7,752 bases of DNA from an uncultured Saprospiraceae bacterium (lineage in GTDB: Bacteria; Bacteroidota; Bacteroidia; Chitinophagales; Saprospiraceae). Shown in pieces: positions 5,198 to 7,752 of this stretch (its first letter is position 1; each line of letters begins with the position of its first letter). Where the stretch lies: assembly GCA_937959375.1 (NCBI GenBank), contig CALGLS010000487.1:1-7752 (forward strand), given 5' to 3'. The translations under genes and the position numbers were made by a program. A model generated the notes under the pieces. That model worked only from the letters and a program-made list of their open reading frames with translations. It ran no database searches and had not been told where the DNA came from.

Positions 5198-6685
5198 TCA
5201 ATTCCTAACAAATTTTTCAACTAGAACACTACCATCAACTAATTCTATTTTCAGAAAATACACACCAGCTGTAAGAGTGGAAACATCTACGCGAAAATGA
5301 GCGGCATAATTTCTATTTTGTGAAACCAACAAACCATTCACATTATAAATTTCATAAGTAAAATTCAAACCATTCTCAAGATTGATGTTTACAAAGTTAG
5401 TCGCAGGATTGGGACTAACCAATGACTGAGATTGAGCCAAACCTACTGCTTCATCTACTGCTGTTGGAGCAGCTAAACATTCATCAAAAAATCGAATAAT
5501 TGTTTTATTAAAATCGCCATTGGAACCGTGGTCGGCATTGATGATTTTTAGCTGAGATAGAAAATCATTTTCCTGCGCAGTTGTCAAATTAAAATCTGCT
5601 AAAAAATCGTCTGCAGGAAAATCAGCAGTTGTATTCCAAATGGTCAAACGATCTTGTGTATCTAAATAAGATTGACTTTTTAGGGAATCATATAAGGCTG
5701 TAGAAATAGATTCGCCAATCCCATTTATACTTCGCATAAAACGTTTCGGGTATGCAGGCGAACGCTGTAACCAATGCCATTCTGTTGCGATATTTTGATT
5801 GATCAATTCCTGATAATTTGCTAGCGCTTGTGTACTATCCGCAAAAGTATTATTGTCATTGATGGATTGAATCCAAATATTAGGTTTTAGATTGGGATGA
5901 TTTTGAAAAAGGTTAATCAAACCATTTCCGGTAAGGTGTGCTGAAGCTTTAAAGTCTAAGGCAGCAGCAGCGAAATCCGCAAAGTTAGCACCATTAGAAC
6001 CACCGACGGCAAAGACCGGAAGCTCTCCGAAAAAACTGTTGTAATGATCTAAAGTAGCCATTACGTTTTTGAAATCAATATTGGTGTTGGTATCTTGTTT
6101 CATTTGGCTGGTTTCCCAACGAATCTTGCCGTCACCTCCATCTTGATTACCCAATGTAGTTTCGTTACTATTGAGTGCCAAAACAGCGTAACCATTGTAG
6201 ACAAAATCCTTGAGCATCGAGCGTTTTTCAAAATCATTTACCCACGCCCCTGCGTTACCCCCAGTGCCATGGAAAAACAAGACGATCGCTTTAGGATTTT
6301 GCTGATAAGCAAACTCTATTTCTTTATCAACTGGAAAGAATGCTCCGCTTTCATTTTCTTCTCCCCATTGTTCTAATGTGATCGTTCCGATGCTAGTCGA
6401 ACCTAGTGCATCATAATTGGCGGTTAGTTCAAAATTGCTTTGAGTGGTTCCAGGAGGGACGATCATGACCGTGTGCCATTCGTCGTCTTTCAATAGATAC
6501 TGAGCGCCATCTCCTGACCAATGTGTAAACACTTGATAAGTTGTTGTTTTATCAGACCATATGTGAATGGAATCTCCTTGTTGGAAAGTCCCCGCAGCGG
6601 AAGCATTGGTTAGGGTAAGATTGTAGACTTGAGCTTGAGTGCAGATGCTTATAAAAAGCAGGCAGAAGGTAAATAGGTTTTTCAT
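5198..6685 (-). CDS. Secreted alpha/beta-hydrolase (esterase-like) with T9SS sorting domain
   Basis: The product has 495 residues. Residues 1-18 are a Sec signal peptide ending in TQA-QV. Residues of about 20-90 form a small beta module with FQQGDSIHIW and VFTHWSGDGAQYLL, resembling the GyxFxxWsGD pattern of divergent InlB-type repeats. It may be a binding or spacer module. Residues of about 105-402 are the hydrolase: FFHGTGGNAG (137-146) as oxyanion loop, VGGSNGAN (227-234) as nucleophile elbow with S230, probable acid D277 in SINDNN, and H386 in ADHGSNG. The layout is like secreted PHB-depolymerase/feruloyl-esterase-type enzymes, but the substrate is not recognisable. Residues of about 420-495 are a T9SS type A sorting domain (SPNPATNFVNINL, YEIYNVNGLLV, TAGVYFLKIEL). 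The stop codon lies one base from the 34-bp inverted repeat. The ATG at 6685 is right at the signal peptide. Confidence 0.88.
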   Translation of the reverse strand: MKNLFTFCLLFISICTQAQVYNLTLTNASAAGTFQQGDSIHIWSDKTTTYQVFTHWSGDGAQYLLKDDEWHTVMIVPPGTTQSNFELTANYDALGSTSIGTITLEQWGEENESGAFFPVDKEIEFAYQQNPKAIVLFFHGTGGNAGAWVNDFEKRSMLKDFVYNGYAVLALNSNETTLGNQDGGDGKIRWETSQMKQDTNTNIDFKNVMATLDHYNSFFGELPVFAVGGSNGANFADFAAAALDFKASAHLTGNGLINLFQNHPNLKPNIWIQSINDNNTFADSTQALANYQELINQNIATEWHWLQRSPAYPKRFMRSINGIGESISTALYDSLKSQSYLDTQDRLTIWNTTADFPADDFLADFNLTTAQENDFLSQLKIINADHGSNGDFNKTIIRFFDECLAAPTAVDEAVGLAQSQSLVSPNPATNFVNINLENGLNFTYEIYNVNGLLVSQNRNYAAHFRVDVSTLTAGVYFLKIELVDGSVLVEKFVRN

Positions 6686-6854
6686 CTAGATGAGTTGTTT
6701 TAGTTTGTAACTACGACTTTATTCTAGCGAATCCTATCCTGATTAATTTTATAAAAATAACGAATTACTTGGTTAAAAGCTATTGCCGATTGACACTATG
6801 GAAACTATTTTACAAAGTTTCTAATCTTACGTTCTTTAGATTGAAAATCTAGTT
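6686..6854. other. Intergenic gap upstream of the secreted hydrolase
   Basis: This AT-rich gap holds the two weak stems noted near 6799-6852. It also has a poor promoter-like pair on the minus strand: TTTC at 6804-6801, 18 bases, then TAGCTTTT at 6782-6775. That pair would leave a leader of roughly 80 bases before the ATG at 6685. No open reading frame with coding character is seen. Confidence 0.3.
6836..6852 (-). terminator. Weak stem-loop after the gene at 6855
   Basis: TAGATT (6837-6842) pairs with AATCTA (6846-6851) around a three-base loop, extendable by one G-U pair, two bases beyond the stop of the minus-strand gene. A second stem (6799-6806 with 6816-6823) follows. Both are AT-rich and no T-run follows on the minus strand, so termination is only a possibility. 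Confidence 0.25.
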
Positions 6855-7752
6855 TTATTTCTTTTTTAACCAAGTCAAAATATCTTTTACTCCTTTGGTT
6901 GCGACCTCAGCCGGCAAGCTCACTTCTTTCATTTCCTGCATATCAATCACCACAGAAGATTTACCGTCTTTTTTCTTCAATACAATAAAACGATTATTGC
7001 GTACTGACTTGGCAATAGTTGTCGACACAGCGATGGGTTGTTTAAACATTTTTTTTACTTCAGTACCATCCTGATCTTCATTTAAAGTTGGAATAAAAGC
7101 TTGATACAAACCATCTTTTCCTTCTAATAAAAACATGGAAGTATAACTCTCACTTTCTGGATCTTGATATTCTGCATTTGGCAAAATAGATTTCGGATTC
7201 TTTTTATCAGAAAGGTCAAAAACATAGGAACCAAAATCCAATGTATTCCCAATCAAAAACTGATTCCAAATTTCCATTCCGGTTGGCATACCAGACTGCG
7301 CATCTTCAGCAGAGCGCTCTGTTAGGTATTTAGGCTTCATCTGTGGCAAAAGCTTTTGCGCTACAGCGTCATAACAAATAACGGCTTCATAACCTTGGGA
7401 GCAAATCACTTTATTTACTGCTTCGTAAGTATTCGTATTCAGGTAATATGGATAATCCGGACTCATATTGACTGGCAATGTTTCGCGCAATAGTGTTTTA
7501 CAATCACGGGTATCCATCGCTACAAAAATTCGATGACTGTCTCCAAAATCAATTGACTCGGTTGTTTTGTCTGCTACGATTGCAACTAGCGTTTGATCTT
7601 GCTGGAGCCAAAATTCGTTACTCTCCAACACCTTATCCTTGACCTTACAATCGTGTTTGGTTTGCAAAGGTTGTTTCATCCCAATTGGTGCAGGTGGAGG
7701 AACAACCGTATCTTTTGTATCAGGATCAGTCGCCACTGAAGTCGTTGTATCT
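6855..7752 (-). CDS. Protein of unknown function, 5' end beyond window
   Basis: The frame is open through the right edge, so the gene is 5'-partial. A GTG at 7736 exists, but upstream codons continue as Asp-Thr-Thr-Thr-Ser, so it is probably not the start. The visible part begins with a Thr/Asp/Pro-rich stretch (DTTTSVATDPDTKDTVVPPP). Such a flexible linker is typical just after the lipid-anchor cysteine of a Bacteroidota lipoprotein or after a signal peptide; the anchor itself is not visible. The remaining 270 or so residues, numbered from the GTG, have four cysteines (30, 79, 112, 121), alternating beta-like stretches (LVAIVAD, RIFVAMD, RFIVLKKKDG) and a Lys-rich C-terminus (LTWLKKK). This suggests a compact mostly beta/alpha envelope protein. 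I do not recognise a family. It has no T9SS tail and is followed by a 169-base gap before the next minus-strand gene, so co-transcription with it is uncertain. Confidence 0.7.
   Translation of the reverse strand, partial: DTTTSVATDPDTKDTVVPPPAPIGMKQPLQTKHDCKVKDKVLESNEFWLQQDQTLVAIVADKTTESIDFGDSHRIFVAMDTRDCKTLLRETLPVNMSPDYPYYLNTNTYEAVNKVICSQGYEAVICYDAVAQKLLPQMKPKYLTERSAEDAQSGMPTGMEIWNQFLIGNTLDFGSYVFDLSDKKNPKSILPNAEYQDPESESYTSMFLLEGKDGLYQAFIPTLNEDQDGTEVKKMFKQPIAVSTTIAKSVRNNRFIVLKKKDGKSSVVIDMQEMKEVSLPAEVATKGVKDILTWLKKK

Noticed and set aside
6095..6376. 93-residue plus-strand reading frame
   Set aside because: Antisense to the catalytic domain of the secreted hydrolase, with no recognisable features.
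7734..7736. GTG as true start of the last gene
   Set aside because: The frame continues open to the window edge with a Thr-rich sequence that fits the linker downstream, so the real start is likely outside.

Overview
The window looks like a chromosomal stretch from an AT-rich member of the Bacteroidota. Two proteins combine an N-terminal Sec signal with a C-terminal type IX secretion (T9SS, Por-type) sorting domain. At least one promoter fits the Bacteroidota TTTG-N19-TAnnTTTG pattern, and Shine-Dalgarno sequences are not evident. I cannot place it more precisely. Nothing marks a phage, plasmid, IS element, CRISPR array, tRNA or rRNA.

Layout from left to right. The 3' end of a plus-strand gene with a TerB-like tail (1-114) converges on a Tat-exported class V aminotransferase (127-1434, minus). 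Next is an intergenic hairpin built from GAAGWCY heptads (1478-1565), then a secreted endonuclease I with a T9SS tail (1570-2697, minus) and its likely promoter (2745-2775). A large two-part hairpin with a T-tract (2874-2963) follows, then an odd AT-rich gene coding for a hexapeptide-repeat protein (3006-3665, minus). The only complete plus-strand gene is an alpha/beta-hydrolase-OsmC fusion (3812-5032). It converges on a secreted esterase-like hydrolase with a T9SS tail (5198-6685, minus). The 165-bp gap between these two is mostly a 34-bp inverted repeat holding three copies of a GTCATCCCGA element. The window ends in a minus-strand gene of unknown function, open at its 5' side (6855-7752).

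The genes do not form an obvious pathway or operon. Several products act outside the cytoplasm (Tat-exported PLP enzyme, T9SS nuclease, T9SS hydrolase, probably the last protein), which suggests scavenging or envelope functions. The OsmC fusion is probably a cytoplasmic redox or detoxification protein. The most unusual content is intergenic: three unrelated inverted-repeat structures, two of them ending within five bases of a stop codon and two offering mutually exclusive foldings. I see no convincing new multi-gene system; the repeat structures and the hexapeptide protein deserve the second look.
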